Assembly (NCBI GenBank): GCA_024638705.1
Contig: JAHEJV010000005.1
Location: 1 to 45,800, forward strand
Length of the DNA: 45,800 nt
Direction of reading: 5' to 3'
Source: Deltaproteobacteria bacterium
GTDB lineage: Bacteria; Myxococcota_A; UBA9160; SMWR01
Within the stretch, counting starts at the first letter, position 1. Each line of letters starts with the position of its first letter. Of this stretch, positions 6,463 through 17,433 are shown piece by piece. The translations under genes and the position numbers were made by a program. Under the pieces are notes generated by a model. The model did no database searches. It worked only from the letters and a program-made list of their open reading frames with translations, and was not told where the DNA came from.

Positions 6463-9123
6463 CCCGACGTCGACGCGCAGCGGCACCGAGAGGGGCATCA
6501 CGCCTTCCATCACCTCGGCGACCCGCTCGCGGACGCCGTCGACCTCGCGCTCGGGCACCTCGAGCACGAGCTCGTCGTGCACCTGGAGGACGACCCGCGC
6601 ACCGGACCCGCTCTCGTGCAGCGCGGCCGAGACCGCGAGCATCGCGCGCTTGATGAGATCGGCGGCGGTGCCCTGGATGACGGTGTTGACGGCCATCCGC
6701 TCGGCCGCCTGGCGCAGCCCGCGATTGCGCGAGGTGATGTCCGGCAGCACGCGGCGACGCCCGAGCAGCGTGCGCACCGAGCCTTCCTCCTTCGCGCTCT
6801 CGATCGTGCCCTCGATGAACGTCTTCACCCCCGCGTAGCGCGCGAAGTAGGCGTCGATCGTCTCCTGCGCTTCCGCCGAGGCGATGCCGAGCTGGTTCGC
6901 GAGACCGAAGGCGGACAGGCCGTAGATGATCCCGAAGTTCACCGCCTTCGCGCGGGCGCGCTGATCGGCGCTGACGTCGCCCTGCTCGACCTCCCACACC
7001 TCGGCCGCGGTGCGTCGGTGGATGTCGTCGCCAGCGCGGAACGCCTCACGCAGGCCCTCGTCGGCCGAGTAGTGCGCGAGGATCCGCAGCTCCACCTGGG
7101 AGTAGTCGGCCGACGCGAGCAGGCAGCCCTCGGCGGGCACGAACGCCTCGCGGATGCGGATGCCCTCCTCGGTGCGGATCGGGATGTTCTGCACGTTGGG
7201 GTGGGTGGCGGACAGGCGGCCGGTGGCGGCGCCGAGCTGGTTGTAGGTGGGATGCACGCGGCCCGTCGTCTCTTCGATGAGCGGCGGTAGCGCGTTGATG
7301 TAGGTGCTCACCAGCTTCGAGAGCCGGCGGTAGGCGAGAATACGATCGGGCAGCTCGTGCTTCGCAGCGAGCTGCTCGAGGACGCTCTCGTCGGTGGAGT
7401 AACCGGTCTTCGTCTTCTTCACGGGCGGGAGCTTCAGCTTCTCGAAGAGGATGTGCTGGAGCTGCTTCGGCGAAGAGATCAGGAAGGGTTCGCCAGCGAG
7501 CTCGTGGATCTCCTTCTCGATCGAATCCAGCTTCGCGGCGTACTCGGTGGAGAGGGTTTCGAGGACGGCCTCGTCGACGCGGACGCCGTCGCGCTCCATG
7601 TCGCCGAGGACGACGGTGAGCGGCAGCTCCACCTCGGTGAAGAGGTCCGCCTGCCCCTGCGCCTCGAGCTGCGCTTCGAGCGGGGCGCGCAGCGCGGCGG
7701 CGGCCGCCGCCTGCTCGCCCGCCCACTTCGCGAGGTCGTCCGCCGTGAGCTCCTCGGGCGCCTTCGCCTTCGCGCCGCGGCCGGCGAGCTCCTCCCACGT
7801 CGCCACCTCGCGACCGAGATGCTGGATCGCGAGGGCCGCGACCCCCTGCGGGCCGGAGTAGTCGACGAGCTTCCCGGCGAGGTCGATGTCGAACCACGGC
7901 GGCGGCAGCACGGCGCCCTGCTCGGCGAAGAGCGCGCGCGTGCGCTTCGCGTCGACGCCCACCCAGGCGACGTCGCCGCCGAGCACCGGGGCGAGCGCCT
8001 GCGCGAAATCCTCGAAGTCGAGCCCGTCGCCGAAGCGCACCCAGAACGACCGCTCCTCCGACGCGGCGATCGCCACGCCGAGCGGCCGCGCCGCCATCAC
8101 GCTGCCGCCCGAGTCGACGCAGGCGAGCGTGACCGAGGGCAGCGTCGCGATCTCCTTCGAGAAGGCGGCGAGACCCGCCGCGTCGGCGAGCGTTTCCACC
8201 GTCACGTCGGACGCCGCGGCCGCCGGCCGCTCGCCGTCCGGGCTCTCGGCGTCGAGCGCCTCGACCAGGCGCACGAAGCCGAGCCGGCGGTAGACCTCGC
8301 GCAGGCGAGCGCGGTCGGGCTCGCGCAGGCGGTAGTCGTCGAATCCGCCTTCGAGGGGAACGTCCTCGCGCAGCGTGGCGAGCTCCTTCGAGAGGCGGGC
8401 GTCGTCGGCGTGCGCTTCGAGCGCCTCGCGGGCGCGCTTCGCCTTGATCTCGCCGGCGTGCTCGAGCACCGACTCCAGATCGCCCCACTCCTCGATCAGC
8501 TTTGCCGCGCCCTTCTCGCCGATCCCCTTCACACCGGGGATGTTGTCGCTCTTGTCGCCGACGAGAGCGCGCACGTCGAGCACCTTCTCCGGCGGCACCC
8601 CGAAGCGCTTCTCGACCTCGCCGGGCGTGTAGCGGCGGTCGCGGATGCCGTCGAGCAGCTGGACGCGATCGGTCACGAGCTGCATCAGGTCTTTGTCCGT
8701 CGACACGACCGAGACCTGCGCCTTCTTCGGCGCCTGCCGCACCAGCGTCGCGATCACGTCGTCTGCCTCGAAATCGGGAATCACCAGCGTCGGCAGTTCG
8801 AGCGCGTCGACGATCTCGCGCGCGAGCGGCATCTGCGCGGTGAGATCTTCGGGCTGGGCGTCGCGGCCGGCCTTGTACTCGGGATAGGCCTCGTGGCGGA
8901 ACGTCTTCCCGCGCGCATCGAAGACGACGACGCAGAAGTCGGGCTGCTCCTCGCGCAGCGTCTTGAGGAGCATGTTGGTGAAGACGAGCACCGCCTTCGT
9001 CGGGGTGCCGTCGGGCGCGCGGAGGTCGGCCATCGGCGCAAAGAAGGCGCGGTAGAGGGCGTTGGTGCCGTCGATCAGGACGACGCGCGGGGCTTTGGCC
9101 GGCACGCCTCGAACCCTAGCCAA
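6433..9123 (-). CDS. polA: DNA polymerase I
   Basis: N-terminal 5'-3' exonuclease (LIDGTNALYRAFFA...DFEADDVIATL...GDKSDNIPGVKGIGEKGAAKL) and family A polymerase motifs (ASADYSQVELRILAH, AKAVNFGIIYGLS, VLQVHDELVLEV). Confidence 0.97.
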   Translation of the reverse strand: MARVRGVPAKAPRVVLIDGTNALYRAFFAPMADLRAPDGTPTKAVLVFTNMLLKTLREEQPDFCVVVFDARGKTFRHEAYPEYKAGRDAQPEDLTAQMPLAREIVDALELPTLVIPDFEADDVIATLVRQAPKKAQVSVVSTDKDLMQLVTDRVQLLDGIRDRRYTPGEVEKRFGVPPEKVLDVRALVGDKSDNIPGVKGIGEKGAAKLIEEWGDLESVLEHAGEIKAKRAREALEAHADDARLSKELATLREDVPLEGGFDDYRLREPDRARLREVYRRLGFVRLVEALDAESPDGERPAAAASDVTVETLADAAGLAAFSKEIATLPSVTLACVDSGGSVMAARPLGVAIAASEERSFWVRFGDGLDFEDFAQALAPVLGGDVAWVGVDAKRTRALFAEQGAVLPPPWFDIDLAGKLVDYSGPQGVAALAIQHLGREVATWEELAGRGAKAKAPEELTADDLAKWAGEQAAAAAALRAPLEAQLEAQGQADLFTEVELPLTVVLGDMERDGVRVDEAVLETLSTEYAAKLDSIEKEIHELAGEPFLISSPKQLQHILFEKLKLPPVKKTKTGYSTDESVLEQLAAKHELPDRILAYRRLSKLVSTYINALPPLIEETTGRVHPTYNQLGAATGRLSATHPNVQNIPIRTEEGIRIREAFVPAEGCLLASADYSQVELRILAHYSADEGLREAFRAGDDIHRRTAAEVWEVEQGDVSADQRARAKAVNFGIIYGLSAFGLANQLGIASAEAQETIDAYFARYAGVKTFIEGTIESAKEEGSVRTLLGRRRVLPDITSRNRGLRQAAERMAVNTVIQGTAADLIKRAMLAVSAALHESGSGARVVLQVHDELVLEVPEREVDGVRERVAEVMEGVMPLSVPLRVDVGVGRNWREAH

Positions 9124-9159
9124 GCCTGTCCCGGACTTCGCTCGACGGGGCGGTGTCGC

Positions 9160-9402
9160 CTAGGCGGCGACGTTGGAAGCGACGTAGCGCTCGACGTCGG
9201 CGATGGTTCGGAGTGTTTCGACCTCGGCGTCGGGCACTTCGATCTCGAAGGCTTCTTCGAGCGTCATCACCATCTCGACGACGTCGAGGGAATCCGCGCC
9301 GAGATCGTCGAGAATGCTGGCTTCGGGGCGCAGCTCCGCGAGCTCGACCCCCAGCTGCTCGGCCAGGATCGCGCGCACTTCGGTCTCGATCCGGTCACTC
9401 AT
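9160..9402 (-). CDS. acpP: Acyl carrier protein
   Basis: 80 aa, phosphopantetheine motif LGADSLDVVEMVM. Confidence 0.93.
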   Translation of the reverse strand: MSDRIETEVRAILAEQLGVELAELRPEASILDDLGADSLDVVEMVMTLEEAFEIEVPDAEVETLRTIADVERYVASNVAA

Positions 9403-9721
9403 GGTGCTCCCCCTTGCCCGTCGGTGGCGGCACCCGGATCAAAAAATGACCCGGAGTCACCCCGTGCCGGCAAGATCCCGCACCGTCGCCGGGCTGTCAA
9501 CGCCAACCGCGGTCGCAGAGCCTCCGTCGCCTTGGCACAGGGCCGGCGCGCGTTGGATCGCTCGCGCCGTTCACAGCCTGACGTTCCCATCACGAGACCG
9601 ACGATGCCCGAGGGCTGGCGCGGCACCGACTCCGGCACCCACCCGCAACCGAGCAAGCCGCCTCGATGCGCGCACCGCCCCGCACTTCCCCGCGCCGACG
9701 CCCACGCATCGACGGCGCGCA

Positions 9722-9740
9722 GCATCCGCAAGGCGGATGC
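9722..9740. terminator. Hairpin just downstream of the TetR gene (weak terminator candidate)
   Basis: GCATCCGC-aag-GCGGATGC perfect 8 bp stem, no clear U-tract. Confidence 0.35.
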
Positions 9741-9749
9741 GTAGCCGCG

Positions 9750-10400
9750 TCAGGTCTTTTCTGCGAGGCCGGCGAGCACGAGGTCGATCGCGCCGACGAA
9801 CGACTCCTCGAGCGGGCGCTTGCGTATCCGGACGTGCGCCGGGCTCGCTTCGCTCTGGATCAATCCGTTGGCGAGCGTCCACAAGAGGTTCGCCGCCTCC
9901 CACGGATCGCACTCGACGAGCGTACCCTCGCGGATCCCGCCCTCGACGATCTCGGCGAGGATCTGCAGACAGCTCTGCCACAGGCGGGTCACCTCGAGCA
10001 GCACACCCTCGGGCAGCTCGCCGATCACCGGCTGGTTCTCGAGCGCCCAGAAGATCTGGAAGTACTGCCGGTTCTGGGTCCAGTGCTCGAGATAGAAGCG
10101 CGCGATGCGCCGGATGCGATCGGGGGCTTCGAGGGTCTCGTCGCTGCCCGACTCGCGCAGCTTGCGCTCGAAGAGCTCGCCGTTCGTGGCGAGCACCGCC
10201 ACGTAGAGCTCGGCCTTGTTCTCGAAGTAGCGGTAGAGGGTGCCCTTCGCGACGCCGGCGCCCTTCGCGACGTCGTCGAGGTTCGCGTCCATGAAGCCGT
10301 CGCGGAAGAAGATCTCGCGCGCCGCATCGAGGATGCGGTGGCGCGACTGTGCCTTGCGCGCCTCGCGTCGCTCGGCGGGGCCCGAATCGTTGTCGTTCAC
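9750..10400 (-). CDS. TetR/AcrR family transcriptional regulator
   Basis: RHRILDAAREIFFRDGFMDANLDDVAKGAGVAKGTLYRYFENKAELYVAV HTH; GTG start overlapping the upstream stop. Confidence 0.92.
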   Translation of the reverse strand: MNDNDSGPAERREARKAQSRHRILDAAREIFFRDGFMDANLDDVAKGAGVAKGTLYRYFENKAELYVAVLATNGELFERKLRESGSDETLEAPDRIRRIARFYLEHWTQNRQYFQIFWALENQPVIGELPEGVLLEVTRLWQSCLQILAEIVEGGIREGTLVECDPWEAANLLWTLANGLIQSEASPAHVRIRKRPLEESFVGAIDLVLAGLAEKT

Positions 10401-10960
10401 GACGCCTCCGCGTGTTGGCGCGCGGTCTCGACATAGCGCAGCGTGCGCTCGCGCTGCTCGCGACACTCGGCCGCGTCGAGCTTCCGCGCCTCGCGTGCCG
10501 GGACGCCCTGGACCAGCGTGCCCGCCGCGACGACCGCCCCGGGCGGCACCAGGGCTCCGGCGGCCACCCACGCGTCCTCGCCGACGTGCGCCCCGTCGAG
10601 GACGATCGCGCCGATCCCGATCATCGCCCCCTCGCCGACCCGGCACCCGTGGACGACCGCGCGGTGCCCTACGGTCACCTCCTCGCCGATCTCGCAGGGG
10701 AAACGGTCGGCGGTCACGTGGAGCACCGAGAGATCCTGCACGTTGCTGCGCGCACCGACACGGATGTGGTGCACGTCGCCGCGCAGGACGCTGCCGTACC
10801 AGATCGACGCGTCGGCGCCGATCTCGACGTCGCCGACGACCGTTGCGCCCGGTGCCACCCAGGCCGTCGGATCGATGCGCGGCGCGACGCCGCGATAGGA
10901 GCGCACCACCGACCCGTCGCTCGCGCGCGGGCCCCCGGTCCTGCTAGGCGACGTCGTCAC
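10397..10960 (-). CDS. Gamma carbonic anhydrase family protein (YrdA-like)
   Basis: Left-handed beta-helix hexapeptides; [36 protein letters not shown]...[15 protein letters not shown]. Confidence 0.9.
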   Translation of the reverse strand: MTTSPSRTGGPRASDGSVVRSYRGVAPRIDPTAWVAPGATVVGDVEIGADASIWYGSVLRGDVHHIRVGARSNVQDLSVLHVTADRFPCEIGEEVTVGHRAVVHGCRVGEGAMIGIGAIVLDGAHVGEDAWVAAGALVPPGAVVAAGTLVQGVPAREARKLDAAECREQRERTLRYVETARQHAEAS

Positions 10961-11900
10961 TCCCCTCGTACCGGTAGGGATCGAAGAGCGGCGTCTGGAT
11001 GTAGCGCTCTCCGAAGCTCGGGATCACGACCACGATGATGTCGTCGTCGGCTCCTTCGGCCTTCGCGTACTCGATCGCAGCCACGACGGCGGAGCCCGAA
11101 GAAATGCCGCACAAGAGCCCTTCCTCGCGGGCGAGACGACGCGCCATATCGAAGGTGGCTTCGTTGTCGACCGGGATGACGCGATCGATCAGCGACTGGT
11201 CGAGCACGTCGGGAATGAACCCGGCGCCGATGCCCTGGATGGGATGCATGCCGGGCGGCCCGCCCGAGAGCACCGGACTGCCCGCGGGCTCGACGGCGAT
11301 CGCGCGAAAGCCCGGCTTCTTCTCCTTGAGCGCCTGGGCGACGCCCGTCAGCGTGCCCCCGGTGCCGACGCCGCCGACGATCGCGTCGGCGCGACCGTCG
11401 GTGTCCTCCCAGATCTCGAGCGCCGTCGTGCGGCGATGCACCTCCGGGTTGGCCGGATTGCGGAACTGCTGCGGCATGTACGCGTTCGGCACCTGCTCGC
11501 AGATCTCGATCGCCTTCTCGACGGCGGCGGGCATGCCCTTCGTCGGGTCGGTCAGGACGAGCTTCGCGCCGAAGGCGCGCAGCACCGCGCGACGCTCCGG
11601 GCTCATCGACTCGGGCATCGTCAGGATGCAGTCGTAGCCCTTCACGGCGGCGACGAAGGCGAGAGCGATCCCGGTGTTGCCACTGGTCGGCTCGACGATG
11701 ATCGACGTCCCGGGCGTGAGCAGGCCATCGCGCTCGGCCGCCTCGATCATCGCGAGACCGATGCGATCCTTCACGCTGTTGGCCGGGTTGCGGCTCTCCA
11801 GCTTCGCGACCACCAGCGGCTTCACGCCGGCGACCACACGGTTGAGCTGCACGAGCGGCGTGCGACCGACGAGTTCGGTCGCGTCACGGGCGATTTTCAC
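10944..11900 (-). CDS. cysK: Cysteine synthase A
   Basis: [81 protein letters not shown]. Confidence 0.95.
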   Translation of the reverse strand: MKIARDATELVGRTPLVQLNRVVAGVKPLVVAKLESRNPANSVKDRIGLAMIEAAERDGLLTPGTSIIVEPTSGNTGIALAFVAAVKGYDCILTMPESMSPERRAVLRAFGAKLVLTDPTKGMPAAVEKAIEICEQVPNAYMPQQFRNPANPEVHRRTTALEIWEDTDGRADAIVGGVGTGGTLTGVAQALKEKKPGFRAIAVEPAGSPVLSGGPPGMHPIQGIGAGFIPDVLDQSLIDRVIPVDNEATFDMARRLAREEGLLCGISSGSAVVAAIEYAKAEGADDDIIVVVIPSFGERYIQTPLFDPYRYEGSDDVA

Positions 11901-11919
11901 GGGGTCTCCTGGGCGGCGG

Positions 11920-12933
11920 TCAGCATACCCCGCGCGCCGTCGACGTGTCATGGCCTCCGGCATCTTCCACCGGCCCGAAGATCTCCTCGACGACCACCGA
12001 CGCGAACGAGCCCGCCGGAAGCGAGAAGGCGAAGCGCACCGCGTCCGGCTCGGACGCCAGCGCGACGTCGGACAGGCGCATCCGCATCGGACGGCGCGCG
12101 CCGCGCGCCCGCACGCCGGGCAGCTTCAACGCGTCCGGGTCGAGCCCGTGGTCCTCCATCACGCGGCGCTCGCGGAGTGCGACCTCGCCGGTCGGCCAGG
12201 ACATCTTCGGTCCGAAGATCGGGCCGGACGGACTGATCTCGAAAGCCGTCGCGCGGGGCTGTTCTGCGGCCGGGTCTTCGACGACGAAGGCGCCGCCCGA
12301 GTCGTGGCGCATGGCGAGATCACCCGCTTCGAGCACGTCGAGCGGAGCGGGACGCGCCGCCAGCACCGCGTTGAACACCTCGGACTGCCAGGCCGACACC
12401 AGGAAGCGCGCCTCGCGTTTGTCGCGCACCCGCAGCGTCCCTGCGCAGTAGCGTCGCGCGCGATCGGCGTTGTCCCCCTCGCGCCCGAAGCGCTGTGCGC
12501 CGAAGCGGTTGGGCAGGCCGCGCCGTTCGGCGTCGGCGAGGCGCTCGCGCGCCGAAGCGAGCGTCCCTTCGTCGACGCCGCGCAGACACAGCGTGAACCG
12601 GTTTCCCCGCAGCTGGCCGGTGCGCAGCTTGTGCGGGTGACGCACCGCTTCGAGCACCTTCACCTCCGCGAGCGACAGGCCGAGTGCCGTTTCGGGATCG
12701 AGATCGGGAACCGAGAACCACTGTGTCGTGACGGCGACGCGGTCCTTGCGTCCCGCGTATCCCACGTCCTTCGCGCGCACCCCCGCCTGGCGAGCGAGGT
12801 CGCGCGCGACGGCCTCGGTCGTGCGCAGGCGCTTCTCGACGCGCACGAAGGTGTGTCCGCCCTCGCCCCCCGGCGGATAGAGCGGCTCCTCGTCGACCCG
12901 GAAATCCTCGGGCGTCGTGCGGACGCGGATCAT
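11920..12933 (-). CDS. truD: tRNA pseudouridine(13) synthase TruD
   Basis: [66 protein letters not shown]. Confidence 0.92.
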   Translation of the reverse strand: MIRVRTTPEDFRVDEEPLYPPGGEGGHTFVRVEKRLRTTEAVARDLARQAGVRAKDVGYAGRKDRVAVTTQWFSVPDLDPETALGLSLAEVKVLEAVRHPHKLRTGQLRGNRFTLCLRGVDEGTLASARERLADAERRGLPNRFGAQRFGREGDNADRARRYCAGTLRVRDKREARFLVSAWQSEVFNAVLAARPAPLDVLEAGDLAMRHDSGGAFVVEDPAAEQPRATAFEISPSGPIFGPKMSWPTGEVALRERRVMEDHGLDPDALKLPGVRARGARRPMRMRLSDVALASEPDAVRFAFSLPAGSFASVVVEEIFGPVEDAGGHDTSTARGVC

Positions 12934-12940
12934 CCGCGCG

Positions 12941-13744
12941 CTACCGCGGCGGTCGCGCGCACTGGGACACCGGCGCGAAGCTCGCGCGATGCTCGGGGCA
13001 CGGGCCGAGCGCCGCGAGCGCGCGCAGGTGATCGGGCGTGCCGTAGCCCTTGTGCCGGGCGAAGCCGTAGCCGGGATGCGCCGCGTCGAGCTCGCGCATG
13101 CGCGCGTCGCGGAACACCTTCGCGACGATCGACGCCGCGGCGATCGAGCCGTCGCGTCCGTCGCCGCCGATCAGCGGCGTCTGCGGCGCCGCGATACCGG
13201 GGATCGTGCGCGCGTCGACGAGCACGTGATCGGGGAGAGCCGCCAGGCCGACGACCGCGCGGCGCATCGCCTCGAGCGTCGCGCGCAGGATGTTCACGCG
13301 ATCGACTTCCGCCGTCGTCACCTCCGCGATGCAGAGATCGAGTGCCTGCTCGCGAATCGCCGCGTCGAGCTCGTTGCGCTGCGCCTCGGACAGGCGCTTC
13401 GAGTCGTCGAGCCCGGGGAGTGCCACCCGCTCGGGCAGCACGACCGCCGCAGCGACGACCGGACCGGCCAGCGGTCCGACGCCCACCTCGTCGACGCCGG
13501 CGACGTGACGCGCCCCCGCGGCGAAGAGCTGCCGGCGCCGCGTGAAGAGTCGCGCGACGCGACGCATCTCCCGCCGGCGCGCCTCGCGCCGCTTCGCCAG
13601 CGTCTCCGCCAGGGATCGCGCGCCGCGCCGCGCGTCGCCTTGGAGCAACCGCAACCAGCGTCCTTCGAGGCGCGGCGAGAGATCCGCCGATACGCGTTCG
13701 CGCAGCTCGGCGATCGAGAGCGCACTCGGATCGACGTCGCTCAA
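12941..13744 (-). CDS. rnhB: Ribonuclease HII
   Basis: [70 protein letters not shown] overlap with lpxD. Confidence 0.92.
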   Translation of the reverse strand: MSDVDPSALSIAELRERVSADLSPRLEGRWLRLLQGDARRGARSLAETLAKRREARRREMRRVARLFTRRRQLFAAGARHVAGVDEVGVGPLAGPVVAAAVVLPERVALPGLDDSKRLSEAQRNELDAAIREQALDLCIAEVTTAEVDRVNILRATLEAMRRAVVGLAALPDHVLVDARTIPGIAAPQTPLIGGDGRDGSIAAASIVAKVFRDARMRELDAAHPGYGFARHKGYGTPDHLRALAALGPCPEHRASFAPVSQCARPPR

Positions 13745-14769
13745 GACTTCTCCTCGCGGGCGCGTTCGAGCTTGCGCACGCGCTTGAGGAGTTCGGGCAG
13801 TCGGCGCAGCGCCGCGACCTCGCGCTGGAAATCGGCGGCATCGCGCTGCGGAGCGCCGAGCATGCTCGCACCCGCCGGGATGTCCTTGTGCACACCGGCC
13901 CTCGGACCGACGACGGCGCCGGCTCCGATCCGCAGATGTCCCGTCACTCCGGCCTGCGCCATCACCACGGCGCCGTCTTCGAGCACCGTCGAGCCGGCGA
14001 TGCCCGCCTGGGCGACCACGACGCAGTTCTCGCCGAGCACGCAGTTGTGTCCGATCTGCACGAGGTTGTCGATCTTCGTGCCCGAGCCGATGCGCGTGTC
14101 GCGCAGCGTGCCGCGATCCACGGTCGAGTTGGCGCCGATCTCGACGTCGTCGCCGATCCACACGCTGCCGACGTCGGTCACCTTCGCGAGACCGCCGCCC
14201 TCCTGACCCGTGTAGCCGAAACCGGCGCCGCCGATGACGACGCCCGGTTGCAGCACGACGCGGTCGCCGAGGCGTGCGGCGGCCGCCACCACCACGCGCG
14301 CGTGGAGCACGCAGTCGGAGCCGACGCGCACGCCGTCGGAGAGTGTGACGCCGGGATGCAGCACGCTGCGCGCACCGACTTCGGCGCCGGCGCCGACGAA
14401 GCACCCCGCCGCGACGTGGGCGCTCGGATCGATGCGCGCGTCGGTCGCGACGTGGGCGGCCGGGTGCACGCCGGGTGCGAAATCCGGCTCCGGCACGAAG
14501 ATGCGCGCGGCGCGATAGAAGTCGCGGCCCGGGTCGGACGAGCGCAGCGCCGCGCGTCCGCCGACGTCGACGCCCTCGGGCGCGACGACGGCGCGCGCCG
14601 GCGAATCGCCGATCTTCGCGGCGTACACCTCGGTGCGCACGTAGATCAGGTCTCCGGAAGCCGCGTCCTCGATTCCGGCGACGCCCGACACGACGAGGTC
14701 GGCATCGCCCTCGAGGACGAGGCCGAGGCGCTCGGCGAGCTCGCCCAGCCGGAGCTGAAGACCACTCAC
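13741..14769 (-). CDS. lpxD: UDP-3-O-acylglucosamine N-acyltransferase
   Basis: Hexapeptide-repeat acyltransferase with LpxD N-domain; [37 protein letters not shown]-type motif. Confidence 0.93.
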   Translation of the reverse strand: MSGLQLRLGELAERLGLVLEGDADLVVSGVAGIEDAASGDLIYVRTEVYAAKIGDSPARAVVAPEGVDVGGRAALRSSDPGRDFYRAARIFVPEPDFAPGVHPAAHVATDARIDPSAHVAAGCFVGAGAEVGARSVLHPGVTLSDGVRVGSDCVLHARVVVAAAARLGDRVVLQPGVVIGGAGFGYTGQEGGGLAKVTDVGSVWIGDDVEIGANSTVDRGTLRDTRIGSGTKIDNLVQIGHNCVLGENCVVVAQAGIAGSTVLEDGAVVMAQAGVTGHLRIGAGAVVGPRAGVHKDIPAGASMLGAPQRDAADFQREVAALRRLPELLKRVRKLERAREEKS

Positions 14770-15594
14770 CTAGCGCGCGAGCAGCACCGCGATCGGCGAA
14801 GTGCGGACCACGGCGGCGGCGTTGCTGCCGAGGAAGTACTCGGTGATGCGGTTGCGACCGAAGGCGCCCATCACGATCAGCCCGGCGCGCACTTCGCGCG
14901 CCGAGTCGACGATCTTCACGTCGGGGCGGCCCAGGGTCGACGAGATCTCGCGCACCGGCACCGGCAGCGTTCCGACGATGCCGCGCACTTCGTCGAAGCG
15001 CGCGACCGCGCGTCCCTTGTCCTTCGAGTCGACGAACACGTGGATCGGCTCGCCGAGGCGCGTCGCGATCTGCACGGCGAGGTTCGCGCCCGTGCGCGAG
15101 CCGGGCGAGCCGTCGAAGGCGAGCACGATCGGCCCGGAGAGCTCTGCGGATTGCGGCACGACGAGCGAGGTCTTCGTCGTCTTGCGGATCACGCCGCTCA
15201 CCGTCGATCCGATCAGCGCGACGCTGCGGTTCGGCGCCGACGCCCCGTCGCGTCCGATCACCGTCACGTCGGCCTGCTGTCCGCGCTCGACGATCGCGTC
15301 GTCGGCGATGCCCGCGAGGGTGTCCACGCTCTGCTCGATCTCCTCGGCGCTCGCGAGCGACCCGAGGCGTGCGCAGGCCGCGTCGGCACGCTGGCGGAGA
15401 TACTTCGCGACCGGCTCGGGCGAAGGCGGCGTCACGCCGAGACCGTCGTCCGAGAAGCCGCGAGCGAACCGGTCCTCCACGACCGAGATGCCGAGCAGGC
15501 GCGCCTTCATGCGCGCCGCGAAGTGCACCCCGAAGCGTTCCGCGCTGCCGGCTGCAAGGGATCCGTCCGTCGCCACCAGAACCGTCGAGATCAT
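14770..15594 (-). CDS. Universal stress protein, two UspA domains
   Basis: STVLVATDGSLAA..., second-domain IVLAFDGSPGSRTGANLAV and ATP-loop VMGAFGRNRITEYFLGSNAAAVV. Confidence 0.88.
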   Translation of the reverse strand: MISTVLVATDGSLAAGSAERFGVHFAARMKARLLGISVVEDRFARGFSDDGLGVTPPSPEPVAKYLRQRADAACARLGSLASAEEIEQSVDTLAGIADDAIVERGQQADVTVIGRDGASAPNRSVALIGSTVSGVIRKTTKTSLVVPQSAELSGPIVLAFDGSPGSRTGANLAVQIATRLGEPIHVFVDSKDKGRAVARFDEVRGIVGTLPVPVREISSTLGRPDVKIVDSAREVRAGLIVMGAFGRNRITEYFLGSNAAAVVRTSPIAVLLAR

Positions 15595-15613
15595 CGCGTA
15601 CTCCGCATCTGCA

Positions 15614-17146
15614 TCAGGCGAGCCAACGCCCGATTGAAGTGCCCCAGACGGTGCGAAGGATCCTCTTCATCCACGCCGTCTTCCTGGCCGTATACGGGAA
15701 CCAGATCGCCTCGGCGCGACTGCCGACGCGGTCGATCAGGATCGATCGCGTGTGGCTCATGCCGAGCAGACCCTGCTCTCCGTTGACGCGACCGATGCCG
15801 CTCTGCTTCACGCCACCGAAAGGCGATTCGGTGACGCCGTAGGTGATGGTGCAGTCGTTCACGACCGCACAGCCGGACTCGATCGCCTTCGCGAGCTGGG
15901 TCCCGCGCCGTTTGCTCCTCGTCCACACGTTGGCGTTGAGCCCGTAGGGCGAGTCGTTGGCGAGGGCGAGCGCCTCGTCGACGTCGCGCACGCGCATGAT
16001 CGGGAGCACCGGTCCGAACGTCTCCTCGCGCATCACCAACATGTCGTGGGTGACGTCGTCGAGCACCGTCGGCTCCCAGAAGAGCCCGCGATAGTCGGGG
16101 TTGCGCCGTCCGCCGGCGAGCACCCGCGCGCCCTTCACGACGGCGTCGCGCACGTGCTCCTCGACGGTGTCGAGCTGCTCGGCCTGGATCATGGGCCCGA
16201 TGTCGAACTCGCCCTCGGCACCCTGGCGCAGCTGCGCAGTCTCCTCGATCACCTTGCGCGTGAATGCGTCGGCCACGGCGTCGACGACGTAGACGCGCTC
16301 GGTCGAGGTGCAGATCTGGCCGGCGTTCGCGAACGCGCCGTACACGGCGCCCTTCGCCGCGCGATCGAGGTCGGCGTCGTCGCAGACGATCATCGGATCC
16401 TTGCCGCCCAATTCGAGGGTGCACGGGATCAGGTTGCGCCCGCACGCCTCGGCGACGCGCCGTCCGGTCGCGACGCTGCCGGTGAAACAGATCTTGTCGA
16501 CGCCGGCTTCCACGAGCGCAGCGCCCGTCTCGCCGTCGCCCTGCACGAGTTCGAAGACGCCTTCGGGAAGCCCGGCCTCGGCCCAGAGTTCGGCGACGAG
16601 TCGACCCGAGTCGGGCGTCACTTCGGAGGGCTTGAGCACGACGCTGTTGCCGGCGACGAGCGCCTGGGCCGAAGGGTTGAGCGCGAGCAGGAAGGGGAAG
16701 TTCCAGGGCGTGATGATGCCGACGACGCCGAGCGGGGAATGCGTGACCCGAAGCTTCTTCGTCTTGAGCAGATGCACCGGCACGGTGCGGTCGGCGAGGA
16801 TGTGGCGCGCGCGCTTCGCGTAGAACTGGAGCGCATCGGCGGCGGTCAGGATCTCGGCCGCCAGCGCTTCGGTGCGCGGCTTCCCCGTCTCGGCGATGAT
16901 CCGATCCACGAAGGCGTCGGCGTTCGCAGCGAGCAGACGCGCCGCTTTCTCCAGCGGACGCGCGCGTTCGGAGAAGTCGGCGGCGGCCCAATCGACCTGG
17001 GCCTTGCGCGCGCGGTCGACGGCATCGCGCACGGCGATCGCGTCGTCGATCTCGAGGACGCCGAGCGGCTCGAGTGTGGCCGGGCTCGCGAGGCGTACGC
17101 GTCTGCGCTCGCCCGGCTCGCCGTCCAATCGCTCGACCACTGCCAT
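15614..17146 (-). CDS. NAD(P)-dependent aldehyde dehydrogenase family protein
   Basis: VGIITPWNFPFLLALNPSAQALVAGNSVVLKPSEVTP, FTGSVATGRRV, TLELGGKDPMIV, ANAGQICTSTERVYV. Confidence 0.93.
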   Translation of the reverse strand: MAVVERLDGEPGERRRVRLASPATLEPLGVLEIDDAIAVRDAVDRARKAQVDWAAADFSERARPLEKAARLLAANADAFVDRIIAETGKPRTEALAAEILTAADALQFYAKRARHILADRTVPVHLLKTKKLRVTHSPLGVVGIITPWNFPFLLALNPSAQALVAGNSVVLKPSEVTPDSGRLVAELWAEAGLPEGVFELVQGDGETGAALVEAGVDKICFTGSVATGRRVAEACGRNLIPCTLELGGKDPMIVCDDADLDRAAKGAVYGAFANAGQICTSTERVYVVDAVADAFTRKVIEETAQLRQGAEGEFDIGPMIQAEQLDTVEEHVRDAVVKGARVLAGGRRNPDYRGLFWEPTVLDDVTHDMLVMREETFGPVLPIMRVRDVDEALALANDSPYGLNANVWTRSKRRGTQLAKAIESGCAVVNDCTITYGVTESPFGGVKQSGIGRVNGEQGLLGMSHTRSILIDRVGSRAEAIWFPYTARKTAWMKRILRTVWGTSIGRWLA

Positions 17147-17310
17147 CGCTTCTCCCGCAGCTCGTCGGCGCGACGGCGTTCCGCGCGCTCCCCTCGTCAC
17201 CCGGGTTCGATCACTCCCCACAGGTGGCACATGGAAGGGTACGAGATCCCCGCGGGACATGTCAATCCAATCCACCGACGGAGACGAGTCCTCGCGCAAA
17301 GACCACCGGA

Positions 17311-17415
17311 GGTGGGTTCGGGGAGAGACGTCCCCGATGTTCAGCGCGCCATGCGTTGGCGAAAACCAGGCCCAGCCCGCCGGCCAGGTAGGGGACGTCT
17401 CTCCCCGAACCCACC
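17311..17415. repeat. Perfect 25 bp inverted repeat with 55 nt spacer
   Basis: ggtgggttcggggagagacgtcccc (17311-17335) and its exact reverse complement ggggacgtctctccccgaacccacc (17391-17415). Confidence 0.95.
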
Positions 17416-17433
17416 GGCTACGCGGCAACCCGC

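Noticed and set aside
9520-9580. Additional sigma-54 site near 'ttggcacagggccggcg'
   Set aside because: The -24 half is present but the -12 GC element is absent at the required spacing.
9399-9731. 110 aa minus ORF between acpP and the TetR gene
   Set aside because: No motif and atypical composition; more likely the acpP upstream region.
7357-9744. 795 aa + strand ORF antisense to polA
   Set aside because: Shadow ORF from third-position GC bias; no recognisable domain.
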